64,000 nucleotides of DNA from Chionoecetes opilio (GCA_016584305.1 JACEEZ010012843.1:588452-652451), one strand, 5' to 3'. Counted from the first letter of the stretch, positions 22,700 to 35,170 are shown. Program-made: numbers and translations. Notes: generated by a model from the sequence alone, not told the origin.

Positions 22700-23640
22700 T
22701 GTGGTGTTGACAGAATGTTAATGACACATCAATATGTATCTACTACCTTGATATGACGGCCTCTAATTTGCATCACTAATTATACACATACACGAGATAA
22801 CTGCTAACAGTGCTAACAGATAACAGTGAAGTTGCCAGTTCTACGTTTCTTTGTTATTTACAGACGTGTGGTGGCGTTAATACTTACATTTGTACATCCA
22901 TGATTTCAAGAAAGTTAGAAGGGGCTATCTGGAAAGTCTGTGTCATTTTGTGTCTTCATCTGAGTCATATTAGGGCTATAAATGAACAAATGACAAAAAA
23001 TAAAACCGAGTGGCGACCTCACTATACCTACTACGAAAGTCGCCAGCTATTTATTTTAACCCAACAGCTGAGTCGCCATTCTGGGGAATTCAGGGAATTA
23101 GAGGTAAAGTAAAACAAGTCTCTATATATATTGCTGCGGAAGATGCTTGGATATATAAAAATTCCTCTCCCAAACGTGAAAATAAATTCTTTTAAAGTTT
23201 GAAAGATCTGGCAAGTCTTGTGTCCTGCGCCCCGAAAGGCTACTGTTTACTGTCTGTCATCGGCGCGAAGAAAACGTGAGAAGCAAAATTTTGCAACGTT
23301 AAAATTTGCAGATACAAAGCATAAAAACGCTGAAACAGGGTAGATTATACGTCAGGGATATAACTACTGTGTAACTCTTCAGTGGCACATATAAAATCAG
23401 TAGTGATTGTTATAATTCGTAATATTTGGCGCCTGGCGACTTCACTTGCAGGTGGCGACTTCACTTTTTATCAAACGGTAAATCAAAAGGGCCCTGTATG
23501 CATGATATTATATAATATATAATATAATGGGAGCTATATTATGATGCATTATTATATATATATATAAAATATATATTATAATATATATATATATATTTTA
23601 TATATATATATAGATATATGCACAGACACAGTGGCGTATT
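22700..23640. other. 5' flank of the aminotransferase gene
   Basis: A 5' non-coding exon and the promoter should lie here, but I cannot fix them. A CG-containing patch at about 23220-23290 is the likeliest start region. 23500-23620 is AT-only palindromic text (TATATATA, ATATATTATA). Confidence 0.35.
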
Positions 23641-23754
23641 TAGGATCTTGAAACATTGGGGGCTTAGCCCAGCCAAGAGATCTTTAAATATTTACAGGAT
23701 AATTTTCAATTTATTTATGAGTATAATGAATATAGGAATATAAGAATATAAAAA

Positions 23755-24150
23755 ATATGCACTTTGGTGGACGAAACTATTTTTTTTGGTGAGGTTTGAT
23801 GTTTTTAATTAATCTGCTAACCATTTCTGTCGCAAATATTTTATTATTATTTTTTTTTTTTAGATAGTAAGGTAAAGGTTAGGTTAGGTTAGGTAAGGTA
23901 AGGTAAAGGTAAAGGTAAAGGTTAGGTTAGGTTAGGTTAGGTTAGGTAAGGTAAAGGTTAGGTTAGGTTAGGTTAGGTAAAGGTTAGGTTAGGTTAGGTT
24001 AGGTTAGGTTAGGTATAGGTTGGGTTAGGTTCAATTTGTTTTGTTTTTTTGCAAATCACAAAAAAAAAAAAAAAAAGTGGTTTACGACAGAAACGGTTAG
24101 CAGATTAATTCAAAACACCAGACAAAAAATAGTTTCGTCCAGCAAAGGAA
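23755..24150. mobile_element. Foldback element with TTAGG-like core, family A
   Basis: The left arm (about 23760-23850: GGACGAAACTATTTTTTTT, AATCTGCTAACCATTTCTGT) and the right arm (about 24075-24150: GACAGAAACGGTTAGCAGAT, ATAGTTTCGTCC) are inverted. The loop at 23878-24030 is GGTTA/GGTAA repeats. It shares its arm motif with 44251-45421. Confidence 0.8.
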
Positions 24151-25320
24151 GTTCGGTGGGTAATAATGGACGAGGACTTCGTGGTCGTTTTCAGAGTCAC
24201 CGACTAATTTTTTCTGGCCATAGGTGCTTTTTGTAATGGAGAGTTTTATTTTCCGGAAACCCATATTAAAAAATTAATAAATAAATAAATAAATCATCAC
24301 CGAATTTTATGGTCGCCGTTTCCATTGCAAACACTGTATCTCCATCAGAAAAAGCACTAAAACTTGGCCGGGAAAAATTAGTCAGGGTCTCAGATAACAG
24401 GGAAGTAATTGAATAGAACATACCAAACCTAACCTTATGGGTTTTAATGATACCTAACCTAACCTTAACCGGTACTACTATAGCGTGCGGTCTACCGGGA
24501 CATTTGCACTATAGCGTGCGGTCTACCGGGACATTTTACACTATAGCGTGCGGTCTACATGTCTTACACTCTACACTCTTACACTTGAGGCTGCAACTTA
24601 CTATTGCTATATGATATTGTCTATTATACAGTAGAGTATTATAGAAAGAAAAAAACTTTAGTAAGTAATTTATTAAGCACAGGCCGATATTCCCCACCCC
24701 TGTCACTTTTTTTTCTTGCCTAACACTACCACATCGATGACAAGGCTCTGCTTCTTGTGGTGTGTCCAGAAGATTGCTTTCACGTAAAAACTTAACCGCT
24801 GTTTCTTCTGTCCAGATGACACTTCCCGTATAATTCTTCAAAAGTATTGTAAAAGGGGGAGTGTCAGACAGATGTTTCTCGGCTTGAATTTTAGGAGGAT
24901 ACTGAGACATTACTTCGTTGATTCCTATTTTACAAGGTTGAGTAGGGTCCCGGTACTCAGGTCAGGGAAGGTCAGGTTAGGTGTGGACTTGTTAGAATGC
25001 ACATTAAAGTTATGGGATAGTCAGGTCAGGTCAGGTCAGGCGGAATCTTTGTAGACCGCACGTTAGGGGAGCGTAGACTGCAGGCCCCGATGTAGACCGC
25101 ACGCTATAGTAGCACCCCTTAACCACTAAGTATATCTAACCTAACCTTAACCATGCATAAAATTCGGTGATGAATTTTATAATTTTTTTAATGGTTTCCG
25201 GTAAAAATTAAAACGATCTCCATTAGAAAAAGCACCTATTGTAGGCCAGGAAAAAATAGTCGGTGTCTCTGAAAACGACCGCGAAGTTCTCGTCCATTAT
25301 AACCGTTCGGTGTTCATCTG
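24150..25320. mobile_element. Larger foldback around 24.15-25.32 kb
   Basis: The arms at about 24150-24310 and 25155-25315 are inverted copies (AATGGACGAGGACTTCGTGG, CTGGCCATAGGTGCTTTTT and reverse complements). Inside, GCGTGCGGTCTAC repeats (three, 24480-24560) face inverted GTAGACCGCACG copies (25050-25110). CCTAACCTTAACC words stand on both inner sides. Confidence 0.7.
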
Positions 25321-26141
25321 GAAATTCACCATGAAATTCTGCACCAAAACTACGAATGTCACTAAATTCACACTGATATCAAATACATCACACACTATTA
25401 TATTACATACCTTACATCAAAGCAACGATATACACACAACTAAGAGTAATATACTACCTGGAGTCCTTATCTACACTACACTACAGTCACTACAGCAGTC
25501 TATATAAGCTGATAAAATTACAATCAATTTAATCTGAAGGTCAAGAGATAGGAGGGAGGGAGGGAGAGAGGGGAGGGACAGCAGTCTATATAGGCTGATA
25601 AAATTACACATAAATTTAATCTGAAGGTCAAGAGAGGAGAGAGGGAGAGAGAGGAGGGGAGAGGAGAGGAGAGGAGAGATTGATTTATTTATTTAATGCC
25701 TAAATAGGAGAGGAGAGAGAGAGAGAGGGGGAGATGGGGAGGAGAGAGAGGGAGGGAGGAGAGGAGAGAGAGAGAGGGAGAGATGCCAACAGCTTTTCTC
25801 TCATTTAACTCTCTAGCCTACTGTCACTGCTATCTACATGTTCCTGACACGTTCCTGACCTGTGTGTTGCCTCAGAGATAGGAAGACAACACCGGTACAA
25901 GCCTCCGATACCTTGAAGACACAGAGATGGACTAAAATGGTACACTCACACACACACACCGGCGAGACACACACACACATACACACCAGTGTTCCCAGCG
26001 GGAGAAACAAAAACGTACCATTACCAACGCTCACAACGTAAAAAAGTACCACATGACAAAAAAATTATCAAAAAAGTATCCATTACTGATTTTTATGATA
26101 TATTTTATAATGAAGAAATTAAGGCGTATTTTAGGCGTATT
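25321..26141. other. Unassigned DNA with GA-rich and CA tracts
   Basis: A roughly 90-bp direct repeat (AGCTGATAAAATTACA..TTTAATCTGAAGGTCAAGAG) occurs at about 25490-25550 and 25580-25640. Purine-rich GA/GGGA sequence follows to 25790, with CA repeats near 25945-25985. No gene. Confidence 0.55.
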
Positions 26142-26652
26142 TTGTCCATGCCCTTGGAAGTAAAATTTTACTTATTTAAGCTCCGCCCACTTATATTTTA
26201 CTCTTTTGCGTGCCTAAAAACTGAGCAAAATACATTATTTTACTCTTTTCCTGTAAAATTATACAGTCGTGGGTGTGGGTGGGTTTCAAGACCCTGGCCA
26301 ATCAGATCGCGCGCATGAGAAAATCTTATCAAAACTCCTCCCGTAAATGTTTCTCTTTTCCCTTTTAATTCTCATCCAATTCAACATTCATTACATCGCA
26401 CGACATGCAAGGGGAAAACTGTATTTAATTAATAGTAGGTAAGGAGTAGTAAGGAGTAGAGTAGGTGACTCTTAAACAGGTAAGAAGTCACAAATATTAA
26501 AATTCTCCAGCGACGTCTGGGAAACAAATTTCCCATCCCTCGAATTTTTCAAGGGTGTCCGAATCTTCGTTGATGCTTGCTGGCTTAGCACCAAAACTGG
26601 TGTATTATTGCTATAGTATAGTCAAATACTTAAATATATTCATGAGTGATAT
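26142..26652. repeat. 511-bp direct repeat, copy 1
   Basis: Matches 27936-28452 with small indels (shared words TGTCCATGCCCTTGGAAGTA, GTCGTGGGTGTGGGTGG, CTCCAGCGACGTCTGG, CTTCGTTGATGCTTGCTGGC). The two copies flank 1.3 kb. They could be LTRs of a small element or a tandem duplication. Confidence 0.85.
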
Positions 26653-27935
26653 TACATTTGCAATAGAAATGTATAAATTTGGTATATATGTTATTCACAC
26701 AAAAAGAAAGCCTTTTAGAGAACCTATCGCAGGGCACGAATACGAACATTTCATCAGTCTGAATCAGCGCCAACACGGTAAGGAGGTCCCCTACTCACGG
26801 GCCACCACACACCCACCCCCACCCAGGCACCCACCACCACCCGCCCACCACACACCCACCCACCACACGCCCATCACCCATCCCCCCACCACACGCCCAT
26901 CACCCATCCGCCCACCACACACCCACCCACCACACGCCCATCACAATCCGCCCACCACCACACCCCCACCACAACGCCCATCACCCATCAGCCCACCACA
27001 CACCCACCCACCACAAACGCCCATCATACATCCGCCCACCACACAACCCACCCACCACAACGCCCATCACACATCCGCCCACCACACACCCACCCACCAC
27101 ACGCCCATCACACATCCGCCCACCACACACCCACCCACCACACGCCCATCATCATCCGCCCACCCACACACCCACCCACCACACGCCCATCACACATCCG
27201 CCCACCACACACCCCACCCACCCACCCCGCCCATCATACATCCGCCCACCACACACCCACCCCCCACACATCCGCCCCCACACCCCACCCACCACAACGC
27301 CCATCACACATCCGCCCACCACACACCCACCCACCACACGCCCATCATACATCCGCCCACCACACACCCCACCCCACACGTCCCACACACACCCGCCCAC
27401 CACACACCCGCCCCATGGATGTTAAACGGGGAGATGCACTGTAGGGTATCACAAACCCGCATTCATCTAGGTTTAGGCAAAGAATAATTCGTGAAAAGTA
27501 GATGTAGGTACACGTAGCCTACATACGTACGGTCCATGAAAGCATTAAAAATCCTCGACGCACATCGTGAAAAGGCTGTGTAGCAAATAGATATTCAAAT
27601 AACAGTTTCATAGCGCCCTAAACATTTGAGTTTTAATATCAAGTCCATCCCATAGAGTTAGAAACAATGCTAGGCCATTCTAAGAGCTCAAAAAAATTAG
27701 ATATCGATGTGTATACAGACAATCAGCTACTACTCTTTGCTGTGCTTCAATAATGTCAACCTTAACGATATTCCTTGAGCCTCTGTAAGAGGTAATGAAG
27801 TGTACGACACTTTTACTCTCGGCAAACATCAAGAAAGAGCTTTGGCAGCGCTACAATCGTATTTTGTGATGGCAAGCAGGGGCGGAGCTTAAAGAGTAAA
27901 ATATACTTCCAAAGGCATGAACAAAATACGCCTTT
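26653..27935. repeat. Spacer between direct repeats, with a C-rich minisatellite
   Basis: About 26806-27412 is a degenerate 40-bp repeat of CACACCCACCCACCACACGC / CCATCACACATCCGCCCACC type. It makes a His/Pro/Thr-rich open frame (26555-27487) that I treat as an artefact. No reverse transcriptase or integrase is seen. At 27880-27935 there is an inverted copy of the first 55 bp of the direct repeat. Confidence 0.75.
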
Positions 27936-28452
27936 TTGTCCATGCCCTTGGAAGTAAAATTTTACTTATTTAAGCTCCCCCCACTTTTATTTTACTCTTT
28001 TGCGTGCCTAGAAAAATGAGCAGATACACTTCGGCAGCGATATTTTACTCTTTTCCTGAAAAATTATACAGTCGTGGGTGTGGGTGGTGGTTTCAAGAGC
28101 CTGGCCAATCAGATCCCCGCGCATGAGAAAATCTTATCAAAACCTCCCGTAAATGTTTCTCTTTTCCTTTAATTCTCATCCAAATTTAACATTCATTACA
28201 TGCGCACGACATGCAAAGGATACTGTATTAATTATAGTAGGGAAGGAGTAGTTTAAGGAGTAGAGTAGGTGACTCTTTAAAAGGTAAGAAGTCACAAATA
28301 TTAAATTCTCCAGCGACGTCTGGAACAAATTTCCCAATCCCTCGAATTTTTCAATGTGTCCGAATCTTCGTTGATGCTTGCTGGCTTAGCACCAAAACTG
28401 GTGTATTATTGCTATAGTATAGTCAAATACTTAAATATATTCATGAGTGATA
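27936..28452. repeat. Direct repeat, copy 2
   Basis: Pairs with 26142-26652. Most differences are one- to three-base gaps rather than substitutions. Confidence 0.85.
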
Positions 28453-28489
28453 TATACATACATATATTGAAAGACTTTATTCAATTAAT

Positions 28490-28545
28490 AACTACCACGT
28501 GTAGGTCTCACGGCCTCTTGTAGCTTCCTTATGTTCTTATGTAAT
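28490..28545 (+). mobile_element. Short LINE 3' tail fragment
   Basis: ACTACCACGTGTAGGTCTCA then CGGCCTCTTGTAGCTTCCTT and ATGTTCTTATG: the terminal piece of the family at 61030-61290. Confidence 0.7.
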
Positions 28546-28748
28546 ATTTTCAAGCAACACACACACATACACACACACACACACACAACGAGGAAGGGAG
28601 TCGAGTGTCTACGTGCGAGATGGGGAGGGATTAGATGTAGGATTAACACCAACCCCTCACAGCGCTGCATATCAGCCATCATTATCTGACCTCTCCCTTG
28701 CCTTGCCTTGACCCTGACTCCCTCCTGTCTGTATGTTATGGTTTTTTT

Positions 28749-28749
<1 letters not shown>

Positions 28750-28823
<74 letters not shown>

Positions 28824-28925
28824 AAAGAGGATAGAGGAAAGGACACAGAGAGAGAGGACAGAGAGAAAGAAAGAGAGAACGAAGGAAAAGATAATAGAAG
28901 AGAGAGAGAGAGAGAGAGGGGGAGA

Positions 28926-28983
<58 letters not shown>
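28750..28983. repeat. (GA)n tracts
   Basis: About 28750-28815 and 28895-28983, separated by purine-rich variants. Confidence 0.97.
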
Positions 28984-28985
<2 letters not shown>

Positions 28986-29509
28986 AGCGAGAAAGAGAGC
29001 TTCTCTGCACAGCCGGAGTCTGAGGGTGTATGTAGTCCAGTCAAAATACGGTTTGACCCTGAACAAATTCCAAGAAAGCGTTTTATTGTTTTTTTTGGTA
29101 GTATTACATGTAGGGAAAAACATACTAAAAGTTTACCAAAATATGGTTACCACAAAGGGTCCAAATGTGACATCAAAGAATATGGCCGCCAAAGCTATAA
29201 AATGTTAAGGGGATCGACTCCCCAATTTTTTTTTTTTTCTTTATTATTAAACCTACATCTTTGAAACTTGGTACATATATAAAACAAGTAAAAAAAATAG
29301 GGGTCGTCTTTTGGGAAAATTTTGATTTGACGCATAGAAAACGAGTTAGCGAAAGAAAACGTGATTTTAGGGGGGTCCCCCCAAAGACTACTCCTCCGTC
29401 AATATCAGTCGGAGAGAGTCGGTAGAGGTGTCATTCGAAAGAGGAATAAAGCCGCTAGGACGTCAAGGGCGATTTTTTTTAATTTTCTAATTAGATCAAA
29501 AATTATAGC

Positions 29510-29550
<41 letters not shown>

Positions 29551-29950
29551 AAAAAAAAAAATAAAAAAAAAAAAAAAATCATTTTTTTTCATTTTTTTTA
29601 CTTTGAGGGACTATTTGAGGGACTATACACCTATACATTATATGTGGGGAACAACATACTAAAAGTTTACCAAAAATTGATCACCACAAAGGTCCTAACT
29701 ATGACGTCATAAGACGATGACAGCCATCGCACTAAAAATAACCACTATTTCCTTATTTCAAAGCTGTAGCTGTAGGTTACAGAAGAGTTTACATTTTTTA
29801 TACTATATATGTTGATATAACAATTTTTATACAAAGTTTTATACTAACTACACGGACAGGCGAGGTCATGACGTCATCAATGACGTCATGACATACATGT
29901 ACATTTCTAAAAATTATAGAATACACAGTGCATTTTAAGACCTACTTCAT
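28984..29950. repeat. Unassigned DNA with a split direct repeat and poly-A
   Basis: ACATACTAAAAGTTTACCAAAA recurs in diverged 70-bp copies at about 29115-29190 and 29650-29725 (each followed by CACAAAGG and a GATGACA/ATGGCCGCC variant). Poly-A occupies 29515-29578. A TGACGTCAT motif occurs three times around 29700-29890. No coding sequence identified. Confidence 0.5.
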
Positions 29951-29970
29951 CACTGAATAATCGTGTCAGT

Positions 29971-31040
29971 TTAATAGTCTCTATTTTCATCATCAGACAC
30001 TGCTTCCTCACTCATATTGTCACAATGCCCTTCTTGACATGGTCCGCATACCCGTGAACAGATAAGTCCGTGTGTTTTGCAAGTGCACCGAAGTGTACTA
30101 CAACCACGAGAACAATTGCAGTGAATTATTTCAGAAGTTTTTTCTGGCGCAGGTGAAGTATCCATCATCACTGGAACTAGACTGTTGTTCTGCAATTCCC
30201 ATCCCCATTCAGTAGTGTCCATGGCCTCACCATTGTCCATCCAAAGCATCACTTGGAGGTAACTCCGAAGGGCATGATACTTCGTTGCAGAGGAGGTCGG
30301 TGGCAGTCGTTCAGGTGTAATAAAGCTTTGCTGAACCAACTTTTCGGCAGAGACTAGAATACCTCATTGCAGACAGATTGTCTCCAGGTTTGCCCCCGAA
30401 CAATGCCACATCGCTTTACACCCAGCGTCTTCAATCTCAGCTATGTTTTTCTTAGGTGTGGTAACATCTTAGCACAGCTATTGAAGACAGAGTCTCCCTT
30501 CAAAACCTTGTGTAGAGCGAGTTTTTTCCGATTCCAAAAACCGCGGAAGTGGTATCGCATCCGTGAATGCATGCAGGAACAGAAGACTGCTGCAGACATC
30601 GTTTCCAAGCAACTTCTTCATAACCTTAATGTCGTATACTGTTGCAAGACTCCCTTTATCCGAGTAGAAATAAAGCTTGTTGCCATCGCTGGTTGACGCG
30701 TGATGAAGTAACAACACCAATAGATCTGTATCTTCGCCAATGAGACTAGTCCTTTTGTTGGATGACATTGACACTGCTGCCTTAACAATCTCCACATCTG
30801 CATCCCCCTCTGATTGTATTACGTTGCAACCTCTGTCCTTCATGCGTTGTGAAATCAGATTGATAAGAGACTGTTTGTTCTCCACATTAGAAAGGTAATC
30901 CTCCTTTTTCCCGACAAATTTCGTTCCTTCCGCAATGTTCACTTTGTTACTTGTTCGATTTTTGCGCCGTCTCTGATGGGTAATGTCCTTAGTGTTTGGT
31001 CCTCCAATGTAACCATCAAATACTATCGTAGCCTTACGAA
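29971..31040 (-). pseudogene. Broken PIN-like plus CXC-type gene, repeat-associated family
   Basis: Minus strand. The N-terminal part reads VFDGYIGGPNTKD, DYLSNVENKQSLINL, GCNVIQSEGDAD and LIGEDTDLLVLLLHHAS, then FLHAFT. The frame then shifts by one base into GCDTTSAVFGIGK. More shifts and stops follow to about 30350. The C-terminal part is open (30339-29971): FITPERLPPTSSATKYH, DTTEWGWELQNNSLVPVM and a Cys-rich block CNCSRGCSTLRCTCKTHGL to CGPCQEGHCDN. The GEDTDLLVLL segment resembles acidic motifs of XPG/FEN1-like PIN-fold proteins; the Cys block resembles tesmin/TSO1 CXC. I know this architecture as a multicopy, uncharacterised invertebrate family. Its function is unknown. Confidence 0.75.
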
Positions 31041-31156
31041 TTAGGAGGAAAATAAAAAAAGTGCTTACTTAAATTTGTAGCCCAAGTCTTTCCGCATCCA
31101 ATGATATCATCGCCCTACGTCAAAAACTCAAGGTGGAGTAGGGTTTGGAAACCCCC

Positions 31157-31252
31157 CTGAACTGAAAGAACTGGTTCATGCAGCTTGGGCACAAATGGCA
31201 GAGGCCTCTTCCATTTGTGCCCAAGCTGCATGAACCAGTTCTTTCAGTTCAG
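31157..31252. repeat. 96-bp near-perfect palindrome
   Basis: Arms 31157-31198 and 31211-31252 are perfectly complementary (42 bp). The centre AGAGGCCTCT (31200-31209) is itself palindromic, leaving one mismatched pair (C31199 and T31210). The left arm resembles the transposase-like text at 32089-32122. Confidence 0.95.
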
Positions 31253-31339
31253 GGTTGGGTTCTGGGTTCAGGGTTGGGTTCGCGTGTCACAAATGGAACG
31301 CAAAAACCCCGTTTTTTGTTTACAAACATACTCAGCTGG

Positions 31340-31775
<436 letters not shown>

Positions 31776-31989
31776 CAGCTAGCTGCTATGTGAAGGGATC
31801 ATATCAAGTTTAAGATCGCGGGAAAGCATGTCCTCCACCAGCCATGTATGCCTCTTTTATGTCGTCTGACATCCCCTCCGACTCGTGCATGCGGAAAACC
31901 CTTCATGATAAGAGAAATAGGGCCCAAGGCGACCATTGTTTGTTATGAACTGAAAACTCTACCCAAGCTACCCACCTCTCAATGTGAGT

Positions 31990-32390
31990 AGAGAAAGTTC
32001 ACGGGTTTTGCTGAGTCACTACGCGCTTTGCCTCGGACCCAGGTTTTCGTGCGCAAATGGAACGCCTGAACTCTTGGGTTCCGTGAACTGGTTCTTGAAA
32101 TGTCGCAAATGGAAGAGGCCTCTGAGGCAGAACATCACTTGCCCATTTCCTTATGTGAACCCTTACTAGACCTCCTAAAAGTCATGTTTCCCTCAGATGC
32201 GATGTCTTTCAAAAAAGTAAAACTAGGGAAGCAAAGAGCCTCAAACATAATAAGACAAATGTTTGGAAAGCATTTTCGATCGGCACTGAACTCTTTGGAA
32301 TCATACGTGCAAGGCTTTTTTCTGTAATTATAGATGAGACAACAGACAGGAGTACAAGAGTACAACTCGCAAAGTACAACTAAACAATGG
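31990..32390 (+). pseudogene. hAT-type transposase, N-terminal fragment
   Basis: The frame from about 32089 reads ELVLEMSQMEEASEAEHHLP, LLDLLKVMFPSDAMSFKKVK and LGKQRASNIIRQMFGKHF. After a one-base shift near 32318 it reads FSVIIDETTDRSTRVQLAK. The FSVIIDETTD core is typical of hAT-like (DUF4371 type) transposases. The reading stops at 32385, where a palindromic element begins. The rest of a similar protein appears at 37165-37760. Confidence 0.75.
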
Positions 32391-32391
32391 G

Positions 32392-32930
32392 CCCCAGACA
32401 TAACTACGTCACGGTTTGTTTACATCGGTGCATTGTGGGGATAAGGCGGGGTCGCCGCGGGTGGACCTACGAAGGGAAAACTACGGCGATGGAAGAATTT
32501 CGAGTTATTTTGCGCGAAATTGATATTCCAGGTGCTATATTACTGTGCTCTGTTCTCGCTGACAACACTATAGAGAAGACCTGAGGTAATGGCTGATGTG
32601 CAGAGGCTTCTAAACTAAGAAAACAGAGTCATAACAGAGCCTCGTCAAAAGGTAAGCAGCTGGTAGGTACGTAATGTGTCCCTACTACTTGCTTACTTCT
32701 TAATGAGACTCTGCTGTGACTGTTTTCCTGGTTTAGAAGCCTCTGCACATCAACCATCACCTCAGGTCTTCTCTATGTTGTCAGCGAGCACGGAAATATA
32801 GCACTTGGAATATCAATTTCGCCCAAAACAACTCTAAATTTTTTCATCGTCGTAGTCTTCTCTTTGTAGTTTGTATACATATTCATGGTTATGATAGTAT
32901 TAAAATACCTTATTAATTGAGTTCCTTTTG
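32392..32930. mobile_element. Palindromic element P, copy 1
   Basis: The left half (CATAACTACGTCACGGTTTG, GGGTCGCCGCGGGTGGACCT, TTGATATTCCAGGTGCTATA) is inverted in the right half with some change. The centre is GTAGGTACGTAA near 32668. Other copies lie at 34640-35165 and 42720-43255, and a half copy at 38415-38740. Each half has a 65-codon open frame (MEEFRVILREIDIPGAILLC) of unknown meaning. Confidence 0.8.
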
Positions 32931-34640
32931 TTGTCTTTTCTCATAATAAGTAGGGTATTATTCTAGTGTTTGCCCATACTCCCCCTCTCCCACAAAACAA
33001 GCTGGGGACCTGGGGGAATGCGGGATTTTTAGCTGGGGTACAAAATATGCGTCCGCAACCACATAGTTTTTGAGTTAGGGGTGTTGTAAAAATTGCCTAG
33101 ATCTAGGGAAAATTCATTGGATTTCTTCTGAGTCCAGAAACGTGTGAACCTGACGATCCTCACAGAATGATGACCGAAGTGTCGAGAACACCCCCAACCT
33201 CCCGCTAGGAGGTTAGGTTATATTTGGTTAGGTTATATTTGGTTAGGTTAGGTTTAGTTAGATTTGGTTTGGTTAGATTTGGTTAGGTTAACTTAGGTTA
33301 TATTTGGTTAGGTTAGGTTAGGTTAATTTTGGTTAGGCAAATTTCTCTAGATATAAGGTAATTACCCTAGATCTAGGGAATTTACCCCCCCCATACACAA
33401 CTCTTAAATAATGTGTTTCCGACGCATAATTTGTTCCCCACCCGAAAACCCCACATTCCACAGGTCTCCAAACTTGTTTGGTAAACTTGGGAGAGTATGG
33501 GCAAACACTATAATTTTATATGTGGGGTTTATTTAATGTGGGGTTTTCGGGTGGGGAACAAATTATGCGTCGGAAACACATAATTTAAGAGTTGTGTATG
33601 GGTGGTAAAATTCCTGGATCTAGGGTAATACCTTATATCTAGAGAAATTTGCCTAACCAAAATTAACCTAACCTAACCAAATATAACCTAAGCTAACCTA
33701 ACCAAATCTAATCAAACCTAACCTAACCAAATCTAACCTAACCAAATCTAACCTAACCTTCTAGCGGGGGGTTGGGGGTGTTCTCGACACTTCGGTCATC
33801 ATTCTGTGAGGATCGTCAGGTTCACACGTCTCTGGACTCAGAAGAAATCCAATGAATTTTCCCTTGATCTAGGCAATTTTTACAACACCCCTAACTCAAA
33901 AACTATGTGGTTGCGACGCATATTTTGTACCCCAGCCAAAGAGCCCGCATTCCCCCAGGTCCCCCGCATTCCCCCCAGCAGGTCCCCAAGCTTGTTTTGT
34001 GGGAGAGGGGGAGTATGGGCAAACGTGCACTAGAATAATACCGGGAATTTTAACCCCTATACACAACTCTTAAATTTTGTGTTTCCGACGCATAATTTGT
34101 TCCCCACCCGAAAACCCCGCATTCCCACAGGTCCCCAAACTTGTTTGGGGGAAGTGGGAGAGTATGGGCAAACACTAGAATTTTACCAAATTCCCTAGAT
34201 CTAGGGTAATTACCTTATATCTAGAGAAATTTGCCTAACCAAAACTAAACTAACCTAACCTAACCAAACCAAATATAACCTAAGCTAACCTAACCAAATA
34301 TAACCAAACCTAACCTAACCAAATCTAACCTAACCTAACCTAACCTAGCCTCCTAGCGGGAGGTTGGGGGGGTTCTCGACACTTCGGTCATCATTCTGTG
34401 AGGATCGTCAGGTTCACACGTTTCTGGACTCAGAAGAAATCCAATGAATTTTCCCTAGATCTAGGCAATTTTTACAACACCCCTAACTCGAAAACTATGT
34501 GGTTGCGACGCATATTTTGTACCCCAGCCAAAAATCCCGCATTCCCCCAGGTCCCCAAGCTTGTTTTGTGGGAGAGGGGGAGTATGGGCAAACACTAGAA
34601 TAATACCCTACTTATTATGAGGAAAGACAACAAAAGGAAC
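32931..34640. mobile_element. Cluster of foldback units with TTAGG-like cores, family C
   Basis: Successive inverted units bounded by TAGTGTTTGCCCATACTC. Arms include GGGGTACAAAATATGCGTC, ATTGCCTAGATCTAGGGAA, CACAGAATGATGACCGAAGT and TCTCTAGATATAAGGTAATT. The cores at 33205-33345, 33655-33765 and 34235-34350 are GGTTA/TAACC-rich. Together with element P on both sides this is a palindrome of about 2.8 kb (32.39-35.17 kb). Confidence 0.8.
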
Positions 34641-35165
34641 TCAATTAATAACGTATTTTAATATTATCATAACCATGAATATGTATACAACCTACAAAGA
34701 GAAGACTACGACGATGAAAAAAATTCGAGTTGTTTTGGGCGAAATTGATATTCCAGGTGCTATATTTCCGTGCTCGCTGACAACACAGAGAAGACCTGAG
34801 GTGATGGTTGATGTGCAGAGGCTTCTAAACCAGGAAAACAGTCACAGCAGAGTCTCATTAAGAAGTAAGCAAGTGGTAGGGACACGTTACGTACCTACCA
34901 GTTGCTTACCTTTTGACGAGGCTCTGTTATGACTCTGTTTTCTTGGTTTAGAAGCCTCTGCACATCAGCCATTACCTCAGGTCTTCTCTATAGTGTTGTC
35001 AGCGAGAAGAGAGCACAGTAATATAGCACCTGGAATATCAATTTCGCGCAAAATAACTCGAAATTCTTCCATCACCATAGTTTTCCCTTCGTAGGTCCAC
35101 CCGCGGCGACCCCGCCTTATCCCCACAATGCACCGATGTAAACAAACCGTGACGTAGTTATGGGT
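34640..35165. mobile_element. Palindromic element P, copy 2
   Basis: Mirror image of 32392-32930; centre at about 34895. Confidence 0.85.
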
Positions 35166-35170
35166 AGGGT

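Noticed and set aside
23880..24035. True chromosome-end telomere
   Set aside because: The TTAGG runs are short, interrupted and internal, bounded by inverted repeats and followed by genes.
26555..27487. 310-codon His/Pro/Thr-rich open frame
   Set aside because: Its body is the 40-bp C-rich minisatellite; the frame survives because stop codons are rare in such sequence. No signal, domain or splice support.
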